Source of the DNA: Lachnoclostridium sp. MSJ-17
Lineage (GTDB): Bacteria > Bacillota > Clostridia > Oscillospirales > Acutalibacteraceae
Direction: 5' to 3'
DNA length: 33,257 nucleotides
Assembly (NCBI RefSeq): GCF_018918205.1
Contig: NZ_JAHLQB010000110.1
Coordinates: 1-33,257, forward strand
Position 1 is the first letter of the stretch. The number at the start of each line of letters is the position of its first letter. This document shows positions 1 to 9,166 of the stretch, in pieces. A model generated the notes under the pieces. That model did not search any database and was not told where the DNA came from. It worked only from the letters and a program-made list of their open reading frames with translations. A program made the position numbers and the translations under genes.

Positions 1-1133
1 ACATGAGCCGCGACCTTTGTCTGCTTGTAGAACACCTCCACAATATGCTTGGTAAGCCGCACGTCGACCTTTTCTCCGATCAAATCAAACGGAACGGAGT
101 ATTTGTTGACGCCGTCGCTTACCAGATAATCATAGCCGACCTTTGGGTGAACCCAAACGGAAGGCTCGTATGTATACAGAGGAAGGGGCTTGAGAAACTC
201 CTTCTCCTCCTGTTCGAACGCTGTCAGACGACAACCGGGACGTTTTTTGAACGGACGTCGGTTCAGTTCCTCCAACTTTTCCGCCACTGCTTGCATTGCT
301 TCGCCAAGGGTGAAAAACCTGCGGTTACGAAGAGAGGCAGTGATCCAAGTGGATACAAATCGGACGGAGCCTTCTGCTGCGGGTTTGTCATCGGGCTTGC
401 CGACTCTTGCGGGAACGATCGCGACGTTGTAATGCTCCGCCAACTCCTGATAGCTTTTGTTTAATATGGTTTCGTAACGGGTATTCTTGCTGACTGCAGT
501 CCGGCAGTTATCCGGAATCAGCAAACGCGGAATGCCGCCGAAGTAGTTGAATGCGTGAACATGACAGAGCAGCCAGTTATCTGTCTTCATGTCGCCGCAA
601 ACCTCGGCGTAGGTATACCAGCTGCACGGTAATACGGCGACAAATATGTAAGCCGGTTCCACCTCTCCGGTAATTGAATCGGTGATGTAGAGTGGGTCTC
701 CTGCCCAATCCACCTGAACTGCGTCGCCGGGCTTATGTGTGATGCGCATGGTCGCTTTCGTAACGCGTGCCCAACGGCGGTATTTCTCACAGAACTGCGT
801 GTACATATATGGAATCCCGCCCGAACCGCGAACCTTGACACAGTATTCCTCCCACAGAAGCGTGAGCGTAACGCCTTTCTTTGCAAGCTCTTTGTGGATC
901 TCAGAAAAATACGGTTGCGTGTAAGGACACGCCAAAGCGTACTTTCCCGGGAAAAGAAGCTCCTGAATCATCTCGTTGGTAACGTCGTCACCCAACGGCC
1001 AGGAGATTCCGGCAGCTTTAGCAGATTTGATTATGTCAGCAACAGTGTCCCGGGAACTTTGAACTTGTTGTGCTATACTGCGCTGACTTGTTCCGAGGCT
1101 ATGGAGCCTCAGAATTTCACGGTAGTTAGCCAT
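1..1133 (-). CDS. istA: IS21-family transposase IstA (partial, 3' end off the window)
   Basis: The minus-strand frame opens at ATG 1133, behind GGAGGT (1140-1145), and stays open for 377 codons to the window edge, so the stop is not seen. Residues ~1-45 form a helix-turn-helix (SLGTSQRSIAQQV). A DDE integrase core follows, with Asp in QVDWAG, Asp in IPDNCR and Glu in KPDDKPAAEGSV, then the C-terminal NKYSVPFDLIG motif typical of IstA. IstA cuts and joins the element ends with help from the ATPase IstB, expected just beyond the left edge. No disruption is visible, unlike the second IS21 copy at 11.5-14.0 kb, so this element may be the younger one. The two are clearly different IS21 members. 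Confidence 0.93.
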   Translation of the reverse strand, partial: MANYREILRLHSLGTSQRSIAQQVQSSRDTVADIIKSAKAAGISWPLGDDVTNEMIQELLFPGKYALACPYTQPYFSEIHKELAKKGVTLTLLWEEYCVKVRGSGGIPYMYTQFCEKYRRWARVTKATMRITHKPGDAVQVDWAGDPLYITDSITGEVEPAYIFVAVLPCSWYTYAEVCGDMKTDNWLLCHVHAFNYFGGIPRLLIPDNCRTAVSKNTRYETILNKSYQELAEHYNVAIVPARVGKPDDKPAAEGSVRFVSTWITASLRNRRFFTLGEAMQAVAEKLEELNRRPFKKRPGCRLTAFEQEEKEFLKPLPLYTYEPSVWVHPKVGYDYLVSDGVNKYSVPFDLIGEKVDVRLTKHIVEVFYKQTKVAAH

Positions 1134-1252
1134 ATGGCCACCTCCAAAACAATAGTCACACAATGATGTGTGCCATGTTTATTATACTCGTGGCCTTCGC
1201 TTCCGTGAAGATGGCCTTCGACTCCGTGCCGCTGGCCTTATTTTCGCGTGCA
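1..1252 (-). mobile_element. IS21-family element, istA end, running off the left edge
   Basis: This is the istA-proximal end of an IS21-type insertion sequence; the istB end lies outside the window. Upstream of istA are three ~17-bp subterminal repeats beginning TGGCCTT at 1191, 1212 and 1233, exactly 21 bp apart, the layout expected of IS21 termini. The outer end is inferred at about 1252, where the minus strand would begin TGCACGCGAAAATAAGG and JetC homology starts on the plus strand. The exact base and any target duplication cannot be confirmed because the other end is not visible. Confidence 0.75.
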
Positions 1253-3413
1253 AGCGGCCTTATCGGAACGGAATATACAAAAAGTGGCAGAAGCCGCCGA
1301 CAATGTGCTTCCGTCAGTCATTCGACAGTTGGAAAGCCTTAAAGAAACCTCGACTTATTTGTTAGGCAAGCTACAGGAAAACCTGGATCAATCCGATGAA
1401 AAGCTCCGCGCCTTGTGTGAGGAAAAAGAAAGCCTTGAAAAAGGCAGATTCCAATTTCCGAAAAATGCGATTGACTTAAAACAGGCGATTATTTCACAAA
1501 TCAAAGCTAAAACAGGGGAAAACGCGGAGGTTGTGCTGGTTGCTGAGGCGGCGGAAATTCGCAACGACCGTTGGCGCAACGCGATTGAGGGATATTTGAA
1601 TACGCAAAAATTCTATATCATCGTGCCGCCGCGGTTTGTTCGTCTTGCAATCCGTGTTTTTGACCGAATTAAACGCGATAAGGCGGTTTATGACACAGGT
1701 GTTGTCGATATCGAGAAAATACTAGACAAACATTATCAGGCGGAAGCAAACAGTTTGGCGACGGAGATAGACACGGATAATCAATACGTCCGCGCTTATC
1801 TCGACTATTTACTCGGCAGGGTGATGAAATGCGACAATTCCGAGTACATCAGGGATTATCCGATTTCGATTACCGACGAGGGACTGTTATATAAAAACTA
1901 TGTAGTCCGCGCACTGAATCCTAAGCTATGGCGCAATCCGGCGATTGGTCAAAACGCTATTGCGCTTCGGCTTGAAGAAATAAAATACGAAATCGCAGCA
2001 GAGAAAAGCGTCATCGAAACCTGTTCTTCGCTTAAAATCGGTGCTGAGGCATGCAAGAAATTGGATTCTTACAGTCAAAATGACGCGGAGCGTTTTGTGA
2101 ATACTGCGGAGCATGTACTCGGCTGTGAAAAGTATCAGGATGAAATTACAGCTTTGGAGCAGGAACGTGATACTTTAGACACGGGCAACCTGTTTCTTCT
2201 GCGTGAAAAAGTTGAAGAAAAAAAGCGGGAAGCGGATGAAGCCGAACGCGAATGCGGAAAACTCCGTGAGCAGTCAGGCGTTGTCAAAGGCGGTTTGGAC
2301 GTGCTGCGTGAGGATTCCATACCGAAATCTGAGCGAGAGGTTCACGAAAAGCAGCGGATTTTACAGGAAAGCTTTGAATCTGAATGGGTAGAGGAATATG
2401 GAGAACCTCGCTATACGCTGGAGTTGTCCAAGCGTGAGCAGGCATTGCAAATCGCCGAAGCATTTCCGCGCGAGAAAAGCCGTGCGGCGAACGCTGTAAA
2501 ACGATATCGCGAAGATTTGGTTAGTCTGCGTACCAAATATAATACTGACTATAAAATGGGCTACGATGTCAATTCCAAGGATAACGACAAGTTTGCCGAA
2601 GCGCTGCGTATTATTAATGAGAACACGCTTCCCGATTATCTTACGCGTATTGATGATACCAAGAAAAAGGCTATGGAGGAATTTCAGGAAGATTTCCTCA
2701 GCAAGCTGAGCGACAAAATCCGTTCTGTCAAGCGCGAAATCAAGGAACTGAACTACGCGATTTCCTCCGCTTCCTTTGGCGAGGATACCTACCGCTTTAC
2801 AGTCGAGGCGAATAAAGAGTATGAGCGGTATTATAAAATGATAACCGATGAAATGCTGATGGGCGGCTATTCGTTGATGACAAACCAGTTTAACGAGAAA
2901 TACCGCGAGGAAATCAGCGAGCTGTTCTCTGTTATGACAGACGAGGGTAATTCTTCGCTCGACCAGAGCGAATATGAAAAACGAGTTTGCCTGTTTACCG
3001 ATTATCGAACCTACCTCACTTTTGACATAGAGGTCACCAACAAAGAGGGGGAGAAGCAGCGTTTGTCACGCACGATCGATAAAAAATCCGGCGGCGAAAC
3101 GCAAACGCCGTTTTATATCGCGGTTCTAGCGTCCATTGCTCAGTTGTACCGCATGGGTCGCGACAAGAAGGCAAACACTGCAAGACTGATTATCTTTGAC
3201 GAGGCATTCTCCAAAATGGACGGTGAGCGCATTGAAAAGAGCATTTATCTTCTCCGAAAAATAGGCTTTCAGGTAATACTTTCCACGCCGACAGAAAAAG
3301 CCGGAGACATTGCGCCATGGGTGGATCGAATTTTGTTGGTGCTTCGCAGCGGCAAAACATCGCAGGTAACGTATTTTGACAAGGAAAGGGTCGGGGAGTT
3401 GATTAATGAATAA
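1248..3413 (+). pseudogene. jetC: Wadjet SMC-like ATPase JetC, 5'-truncated by IS21
   Basis: This frame holds ~721 codons of the SMC-family ATPase of a Wadjet anti-plasmid system. JetC is a MukB/SbcC-like loop extruder that, with JetA and JetB, senses circular DNA for cleavage by JetD. The C-terminal half-site is present: ABC signature SGGETQTPF (~614-622) and Walker B LIIFDEAFSKMD (~647-658), after long charged coiled-coil stretches. The N-terminal part with Walker A, several hundred residues in known JetC proteins, is missing. The reading frame begins with a GTG inside the IS end, no ribosome site precedes it, and a TGA lies upstream at 1206. The IS21 element therefore separates this piece from the rest of the locus, which should lie left of the window. 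The stop overlaps jetD by 8 bases, as in a translationally coupled operon. Confidence 0.88.
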
Positions 3414-4623
3414 GCGTTGGCGCATAGAAATCCTGAATCAGCTCCTTGATAAATACGAGCGGACAATCGCCTACAAAAATGGAGAACAGCCCGACAGAAG
3501 AATCATGCTGCAATTCTATGGCGCGTCGAAATCCGATTTTCCGGTTTATGATATCGACAATCACTTTGTCAGAACAGAAGTCAATGATACCGTGATTTCC
3601 ATGCAAAAGCAAGGACTTATAGACTTTGATTGGTTCCGCGGTGAAGAGAACCATATCATCAAACGTCTGTGGCTGAATATGGAGCATATCGACGACGCGT
3701 ATCAGGCGGCAGGCAGACAATCGGCAAAGATACTCGCGTTTGCAGTTATCCGTGAATTAGAGCAGGAAATTGAAATGGTCAACACCGAATGGATCATTTC
3801 ATATTACAGTGAAACCAAGGAATATATTCAGGCAAAATTTCAATTTGGCAGCCGCATTTCAGCTGATGAAAAAGAGCGTCGTAACTTGTACCATATGCTG
3901 CGTTTTATTGACGGTAATTCCTTTACATCACTGACTGAGCGTGTATTTTCGGAGAAGTGCTTTGGAGACTCCAAGTTTTTTGAAACGAAAATGAAGTCAG
4001 CGCTGCTGTCTATCATGAGAAAGTACGTCAGCCGAGAAATGGCAGATGCAGAGCTGCTGCAATCAATCGGTGTGTCGCGCTATCCCGAACCGCTTGAAAT
4101 GCGAGGAAATATTCTTGTGAACGGGAATAATATGGGCGTGTTTGAAAGCGGGTTCTGTATTTATTCCAACGATATAGAAGCAGTGAATATATCTTTTCCA
4201 AACACAGTCACCAAAATACTGACGATAGAAAACCGCGCGAATTATTTTGCTTATCAGCAAGCCGATGATGAACTGGTGATTTATCACGGCGGTCAGTACA
4301 GCCCTGCCAAGAAAAAGCTTTTTGAGAAAATTGCTGCCGCCATGCCTGAAAACTGCGTCTGGTATCATTGGGGAGATATCGACCTCGGCGGATTCAGTAT
4401 GCTGCTGCGGTTAAGAAAAGAGATCTTGCCGTCGGTTTATCCCTACCGCATGAACAGAAATGAACTGATTACATTTCAAACCTTCACGCAGTTGTTTCCA
4501 AAAGATTACGCGGAAAAGCTGCGGAAACTATCGGAGCAGGAACTGCTCTCCGATTGCCGCGAATGCATCGACTACATGCTAAAACATCAAATAAAGCTTG
4601 AACAAGAAGCAATGCTGACATAA
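3406..4623 (+). CDS. jetD: Wadjet nuclease subunit JetD (TOPRIM-like)
   Basis: This 405-residue protein matches JetD, the nuclease of Wadjet systems (DUF3322-type N-terminus, DUF2220 TOPRIM-like C-terminus). The N-terminal ~200 residues form the helical DNA-binding part. The TOPRIM-like core shows the acidic Glu275 (TIENRANYF) and the D324-x-D326 pair (HWGDIDLGGF), which bind the metal used to cut plasmid DNA. Length is normal and the frame is undamaged. The start ATG overlaps the jetC stop, so translation is probably coupled to JetC. Because jetC is truncated by the IS, the protein is probably expressed weakly if at all and cannot work without an intact JetABC. Confidence 0.9.
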   Translation: MNKRWRIEILNQLLDKYERTIAYKNGEQPDRRIMLQFYGASKSDFPVYDIDNHFVRTEVNDTVISMQKQGLIDFDWFRGEENHIIKRLWLNMEHIDDAYQAAGRQSAKILAFAVIRELEQEIEMVNTEWIISYYSETKEYIQAKFQFGSRISADEKERRNLYHMLRFIDGNSFTSLTERVFSEKCFGDSKFFETKMKSALLSIMRKYVSREMADAELLQSIGVSRYPEPLEMRGNILVNGNNMGVFESGFCIYSNDIEAVNISFPNTVTKILTIENRANYFAYQQADDELVIYHGGQYSPAKKKLFEKIAAAMPENCVWYHWGDIDLGGFSMLLRLRKEILPSVYPYRMNRNELITFQTFTQLFPKDYAEKLRKLSEQELLSDCRECIDYMLKHQIKLEQEAMLT

Positions 4624-4627
4624 AGCG

Positions 4628-4704
4628 ACAAACAAAACATCCCGATTAGCGTACAATCATCATCAGAGGTGATTGCATGAATCGGGACGATTTTTTGTTT
4701 TTGT
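4628..4704 (+). terminator. Hairpin spanning the start of the 64-residue gene
   Basis: An 8-bp inverted repeat, TCCCGATT (4640-4647) with AATCGGGA (4680-4687), is followed by a T-rich run (4690-4704). It could end the jetD transcript. Unusually, the loop contains the ribosome site (AGAGGTGA) and ATG of the next gene, so the structure may also affect that gene's translation. The long 32-base loop makes this a weak terminator call. Confidence 0.4.
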
Positions 4705-4871
4705 TAAATTCCAATCAGTGGTCAAATGCCGCGTGTCTGGGCTACGTCATTAAAGCCTGTAAAGCACTTGATTATTCCGAAAAAGAAATATCTGAGCTTC
4801 TTGAAACCCTAAATACCATGTTTTCCAATTTCACAATAGAGCAAGCAGAGGAAGAATACCGGGATTATTAA
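4677..4871 (+). CDS. Small protein of unknown function, 64 residues
   Basis: The gene opens with ATG behind AGAGGTGA at a good spacing and ends in TAA. The product is acidic at its C-terminus (EQAEEEYRDY) and mostly helical in character, with no signal peptide, membrane segment or metal-binding cluster. I do not recognise the family. It lies 53 bases behind jetD on the same strand and ahead of a separate promoter at 4969, so it belongs with the Wadjet end of the island rather than with the following pair. The ribosome site and sensible composition support real coding; function is open. Confidence 0.6.
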   Translation: MNRDDFLFLLNSNQWSNAACLGYVIKACKALDYSEKEISELLETLNTMFSNFTIEQAEEEYRDY

Positions 4872-4968
4872 TAATATTCCTAAAAATTCAGTCTACGCTT
4901 TACAACTGCACCTGAATATTTCTCTTCCATTTGAAGTGTTTTAATCAGCGAGAGCATCACCCAAAATC

Positions 4969-4997
4969 TTGACTGATCCCTCATAATATGGTATCAT
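4969..4997 (+). promoter_or_regulatory. Sigma-A-type promoter for the nucleotidyltransferase-VanZ pair
   Basis: TTGACT at 4969-4974 and TATCAT at 4992-4997 are separated by exactly 17 bases, in an AT-rich stretch 66 bases upstream of the ATG at 5063. Called by eye from the consensus; no transcript evidence. Confidence 0.55.
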
Positions 4998-5062
4998 TAT
5001 TTTGTTATATAATTAAAAAATAAGAAAACATCTGAAATCAGAGTTTGACTTAGGAGAGAGCA

Positions 5063-6286
5063 ATGGACTCCATTCAGGAACAACTCCTTGCAGTTGTGCG
5101 ATATCAGCTTTTCGGCGGGGCAAAGCCAAAAATAAATAATGAAGATCTTTCTGACATTCTGAAAGAAGCCAAAGCACAGACGGTTTTTTCGACCGTCTTT
5201 TCGCTTTTGCAGGAAAATCTTAAGAATTTTTCTACAAAGGAGTTTTTGCATTGTCAGGAATCATTTTTCGCAAATGTGATGACAAACACAAATAACTTTA
5301 TGGAGCATGCTCAGCTTCATAAGCTGATGACAGAGCGCGGGATTCCTTACGTCACGATAAAGGGGTTAGCTTCGGCATACTATTATCCCGATCTGTCATT
5401 GCGTGATATGGGCGACGTCGATTTTCTTGTATATGAAAAGAACTTTGAAATGGCAAAACAAGCGGTTCTGAGCGCAGGATTTGCGGTTGACCACGGCGGT
5501 GACGACGATGATATCCATATTGCCTTTAAGCGCGAGCTGTTAAGTATTTGGGAGCAGCATCGCTGCGTCAACGGTGTTCCCAACGGTTTTGTCGGCGAGC
5601 TGATAAGAAAAGAAACGGACCGTACGATCGAAACATCAGAATTGGTCGAGCTTGACGGCGCGGTGTGCAGGATCCCCGATAAGCTTCATCACGGCTTGAT
5701 AATGCTGCTGCATATGGTATCTCACATGACAAGCGAAGGAATAGGCTTGCGGCATTTGTGCGACTGGGCGGTATTTGCAAACAGTATTGAAAACGATGAA
5801 TTTGTCAAGCTGTTTAAGGATAAGCTTTCTCAATTCGGTTTGTGGAAATTTGCGCAGACAATGACGGCTGTTTCTGAAAAGTATCTCGGCTCTGACCACA
5901 AACAGTGGGCTGAGAATCCTGACTTGGAAGGTAATTATCTTGAAGGCGTCATAACGGATATTTTGAACGGCGGCAACTTCGGAAAGAAGGATATGAACCG
6001 ATACCGGGAGATAAAGTACATCTCCAATCGAAATGAGAGAACGGTTGATGACAAAGGCGTCGTTGCACAGGCTGTCAATACTCTGAATAAAAAAGTCTAC
6101 AACGATCACGCCTTTATTGACAGGCACAAAGTATTTCTTCCGGTTGGCTGGATAGCTGAGGGCGGCAAATACATTGGCCTTTTGGTTTCCGGCAAGCGCA
6201 AAACCCAGGGAACCTCAGCCATGCTGAAAGAGGCTTCTAAGCGAAAGGATATTTATAGTAAAATGAAATTATTTGAGGTAAAATGA
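5063..6286 (+). CDS. Nucleotidyltransferase family protein (NTP_transf_5-like)
   Basis: The 407-residue protein has the architecture of the 'uncharacterised nucleotidyltransferase' family (PF14907-like). A helical N-terminus is followed by a polymerase-beta-like fold with a conserved Lys-Gly (TIKGLASAYYYP, ~98-109) and an acidic D118-x-D120 in RDMGDVDFLV, where metal would bind. Relatives often occur in polysaccharide and natural-product loci; the substrate is unknown. The ATG follows TAGGAGAG at good spacing. The stop overlaps the next gene by four bases (ATGA), so the VanZ-like protein is co-translated. No damage is seen. The pair may be island cargo rather than defence. Confidence 0.8.
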   Translation: MDSIQEQLLAVVRYQLFGGAKPKINNEDLSDILKEAKAQTVFSTVFSLLQENLKNFSTKEFLHCQESFFANVMTNTNNFMEHAQLHKLMTERGIPYVTIKGLASAYYYPDLSLRDMGDVDFLVYEKNFEMAKQAVLSAGFAVDHGGDDDDIHIAFKRELLSIWEQHRCVNGVPNGFVGELIRKETDRTIETSELVELDGAVCRIPDKLHHGLIMLLHMVSHMTSEGIGLRHLCDWAVFANSIENDEFVKLFKDKLSQFGLWKFAQTMTAVSEKYLGSDHKQWAENPDLEGNYLEGVITDILNGGNFGKKDMNRYREIKYISNRNERTVDDKGVVAQAVNTLNKKVYNDHAFIDRHKVFLPVGWIAEGGKYIGLLVSGKRKTQGTSAMLKEASKRKDIYSKMKLFEVK

Positions 6287-6813
6287 GAAGTTTGTTCCAC
6301 GATTTCTACGTTCAGCCGATGAACACAGTTTACATAGAAACGGTAGCGATGTACTTGATTTGGACTGTCGCTATGCTTTTGCTGAGGGGAAAAGCAAGGA
6401 AAATCGTCAGCATTGCAGGTTTATGTATGGCGGCAGCTTTGATTATCGCGTTTACCTTATTTGGAAGAAAAAGCGGCAACAACCACGATATCAGCCTGAT
6501 TCCGTTTATATCCTTTGTGAACGCCAAAGTGCAGCCGGAGTTTTATCGCTCTATGTTTATGAATGTGTTGCTTTTTATGCCGTTTGGATTAAGCATGCCG
6601 TTTGCTTTGCCGAATAGGTTTAAGCATAAAGCTTTGTTAAGCATATTTTTTGGAGCAATTCTCTCCATGACGGTTGAAGCCTGCCAATATATCTTTTTTC
6701 TCGGAAGATGCGAAACAGACGACGTAATCATGAATACGCTCGGTGTGGCGATTGGTGTTACATCATTATTAATATTTCGAATAGTAATTAAGATTAAACT
6801 TGCAAAAAAATAG
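6283..6813 (+). CDS. VanZ-like membrane protein
   Basis: The product has 176 residues with about five hydrophobic segments (~16-34, 41-61, 88-108, 115-138, 148-169). The closing motif DDVIMNTLGVAIG matches the VanZ-like family (PF04892), whose founding member gives low-level teicoplanin resistance. Most chromosomal members have no proven role. The ATG lies inside the end of the upstream gene (ATGA overlap), so both are translated together. A strong hairpin follows seven bases after the stop. A membrane location is certain in outline; a resistance role should not be assumed. Confidence 0.85.
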   Translation: MRSLFHDFYVQPMNTVYIETVAMYLIWTVAMLLLRGKARKIVSIAGLCMAAALIIAFTLFGRKSGNNHDISLIPFISFVNAKVQPEFYRSMFMNVLLFMPFGLSMPFALPNRFKHKALLSIFFGAILSMTVEACQYIFFLGRCETDDVIMNTLGVAIGVTSLLIFRIVIKIKLAKK

Positions 6814-6819
6814 AACTAC

Positions 6820-6855
6820 AAAATCACACCCTTTCACTGAAGGGTGTGATTTTGC
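6820..6855. terminator. Bidirectional intrinsic terminator
   Basis: A near-perfect inverted repeat, AAATCACACCCTT with AAGGGTGTGATTT, is flanked by A and T runs on both sides. It sits between the convergent VanZ-like gene and the GHKL-like gene and can end both transcripts. It lies only 10 bases past the alternative stop of the GHKL-like gene (6865), which supports 6865 as that gene's original end. Confidence 0.85.
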
Positions 6856-6864
6856 GTCTTGGAA

Positions 6865-8630
6865 TCATGCAAGCGGTTTGTCCATTATTTCCTTTATCAT
6901 TGAATTTGTTAAAGCTTTTTTAACAGGCGTTTCTCCTTCACTGATAAAGATTAGAATCAATTTTTTCCCGGTGTCATCAATGTGTTCGCGCAAAAGGGTT
7001 TGCGCAACAATATACGCAAAACGGAAAATATTGCTATGCATTTGTTTTTGTCACGTATTGTTTTGTATTCAGGAGTTGTCTTCAAACTGATGCAGAACGG
7101 TTTAATGGTTTTAGTGATGTTTTCTGTTTCGAAAATATCGTCACTATCGTTTTTCGAAATTACAGTATTGCTTCTATAATTAAGAATGAGAGGGAAAACA
7201 ACCTGATAAACAGTGCCGCTATAAACTTTGTTATTCTTGTGTGTATAATTGCCGTTTGCCAGTCGATACATATATCCTTCGTTAATGTTTTGGCTGTTTG
7301 GAGTTGATATTATGAATGAGACATAATTGTTAAAGACTGTACGTCGAAAAAAGCGAAGGCCGTAATGTTCCGTCAAATCCTCTTCGCTCTCTGGATTCGA
7401 TTCAAAAAGTTCTATTAAACTGTTTGCGGCTTTATATTGATGTGTTCGATTGTAATGGTCGATCATTCCTGAGATGCCCCGACCGTCAAAAGCACTGTCT
7501 ATAAAACAAAATTCCAAATGCAAGTCTGTATCTTTTGAAAAATTGTGCGGAGAGTAACGTTGTGCGAGTGTTTGAAGATCTCTGATTTGCTTTTCTTCCT
7601 CTTTCAAATCATTTTCTTTATTTTTTCCATATACCCGTAGATAGAAATATCCGTTATGAATACATGAATGAAAGCACGAGTTCTCAATCAGTTGATATAA
7701 TCCTTCGCCAAAGGATATGGCTCTGTTAGCTGTTGTTTCCATAACAGGCTTAAACAGATCTTGCTTTTGTGTGTCAGGATGGATTAGTTCTTTCTTTATT
7801 AACAGGAAGCGTAGAAGAATTGACCAAATATAGAGAGATAATAAAGGTAGATCCTTTACAGTGTCATTGAAATAGTCAAAGAGTTTGTTTGCCAACTCTT
7901 CCTTTTGCTGTTTGGAAAGTTTGTTTTCTCTGTTTCCTGAGAGATTTCCCAGCATATATATTATGTTTGACATAATAAATTTGCATAAAATCAAATTGAT
8001 ATTATCATTTTGATGAACCTCAAACAGTTCGCTCCATATAATACATTTATCTGTTTGATGAAGTGTTAAAATATTATTATTTGTTTTCAGAAATCTTTGG
8101 CTAACCAGATCTTCGTGTGAAGAAATAATATTATTGAGCTTTTCAATAGTAGCTATATCGTTTTTTCTGTAGATAATCGAACTGATTAAAATAGGTTTAA
8201 GCTGAAATAATAGGTCAAATGATATTTGCGGTTCATATAAATGCTGATAGCAAAAGCTACCTTCTCTGTTTGTTACTGCAATTACCGGCTGTATTTTTCC
8301 AAAACGGGCTTGATGCTCTAACTTTTTGCCGTTAATTGTAATAGTCAAGCCTTCCCTGATGATGCTTTGGACGCATAAAAAATGACTGACAGCATTTATT
8401 AATTCCGTCGTTTGGTTATCAATTACAATATTAATACTGCATTTCCACCTTAATATTCTTGCCGAGTCAACAATCGGAAAAGAATATATTAAGTTTTCCG
8501 GATTGTTTTTTACATAAACTTCTATTTGTAAATTCTTTTCTTCAGAAGTGTGGTTATTCAGTAAGCCATTTTCAATCTCATTTTTTAAGTTTTTCCACTC
8601 GTCGGGATTATTGTTTATTGTTATGGTCAT
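6865..8630 (-). pseudogene. GHKL (HSP90/histidine-kinase-type) ATPase-like protein, frameshifted near the C-terminus
   Basis: An uninterrupted frame runs from ATG 8630 (behind AAGGAGG) to a stop at 6957, 557 residues. Its second half has the Bergerat ATPase pattern: N-box LIENSCFHS (~315-322), G1-like FDGRGISG (~381-388), a Gly-Leu element at ~424 and the closing strand SGTVYQVVFPL (~471-481). The N-terminal ~290 residues match nothing I know. There is no phospho-acceptor His domain and no membrane segment, so it is not a standard sensor kinase. The last ~27 residues look like noise, while the neighbouring frame from ~7050 reads sensibly (IFRFAYIVAQTLLREHID, then KKLILIFISEGE) to a stop at 6865, just before the terminator. 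A one-base change in the A-rich tract at 7041-7050 explains this. A defence role is a guess from the neighbours. Confidence 0.7.
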
Positions 8631-8938
8631 GGATTACGCCTCCTTTTTTATTATTTTAGCACTATTTGAAAATGAAATAAATGTGAGCAAATGTAAAAAA
8701 ACAAGGTGAGTATTTGTGCAAAATGCATGGGTGATTTGGGATACCTTTAATAAAATAAGTAATTTGAAAGCGGAAAATCCCGTGATTTCCTCTAATGGTG
8801 ATTATCTTTGTGAGGTATCTTTTATCAAGTGGAGTTGCATTCAGCGGTAAGATAATATATTTGTACGGAATAATTATCTTTTGAAATTGTAAAATTGTCA
8901 GCGCAAAGAGTTGACGCATAGGTGAAAAAGGAGACAAA
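8631..8938 (+). pseudogene. Collapsed relic of an AAA/PD-(D/E)XK gene region
   Basis: No intact gene lies in this 308-base stretch. Three short blocks resemble, in the same order and orientation, separate parts of 17.8-18.95 kb: 8703-8757 with ~17834-17888, ~8758-8820 with ~18590-18650 (the shared string GTGATTTCCTCTAA is exact) and ~8822-8877 with ~18897-18951. The similarity is roughly 80-88% per block by eye. The blocks encode the C-terminal part of the AAA-ATPase-like/DUF1703 family (the SSNGDY and FSGK regions), joined by internal deletions. This is the decayed remnant of a second copy of that region. Confidence 0.7.
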
Positions 8939-9166
8939 ATGAAAAATAATCTGGCAAATTACAATACTTTTGCAGAAGCGTTGGAGAAAGAGGTGTTAGC
9001 TAAAGTAAATCGCGCAGAACACGCGCAAAAAAGCAACAGGTTCGGTACAGAAAATGCACCGAACCTGTTTGAATTTTTCCCGAAAGTCTTAAAAGCACAA
9101 AAAGGCGTCCAAATCTTTCAGCGCTTCAAGGAGTTCTTCATCATTCTCCTGCTCAATATACCGTGA
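8939..9166 (+). pseudogene. Short frame fused from a SWIM-gene relic; probably not a functional gene
   Basis: An ATG with a good ribosome site (AAAGGAGACAAA) opens a 75-codon frame. Bases ~8985-9034 resemble the 5' part of the SWIM gene at 20400-20443 (CGCGCAGAACACGCGC against CGCGCAGAATACGCGC). The match then jumps directly to the 31-bp hairpin repeat found after the SWIM gene. The frame beyond ~9070 is merely antisense to the gene at 9089-9301. The start region may still be translated, but the product is most likely debris of a gene with a large internal deletion. Confidence 0.45.
9034..9064. repeat. 31-bp repeat, copy A; hairpin acting as terminator
   Basis: This 31-mer is identical to 21088-21118. 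Here it is part of a 12-bp-stem hairpin (AACAGGTTCGGT with ACCGAACCTGTT, up to 9070). On the minus strand it is followed by GCTTTTTT, so it should terminate the small gene that ends at 9089. Confidence 0.8.

Noticed and set aside
3..1166. Plus-strand frames of 143-153 codons across the left edge
   Set aside because: They are antisense to the IS21 IstA frame, which has a start, a ribosome site and clear DDE motifs on the minus strand.
6957..8630. Ordinary sensor histidine kinase
   Set aside because: There is no membrane segment, no phospho-acceptor His region and no response regulator nearby, despite the GHKL-like core.
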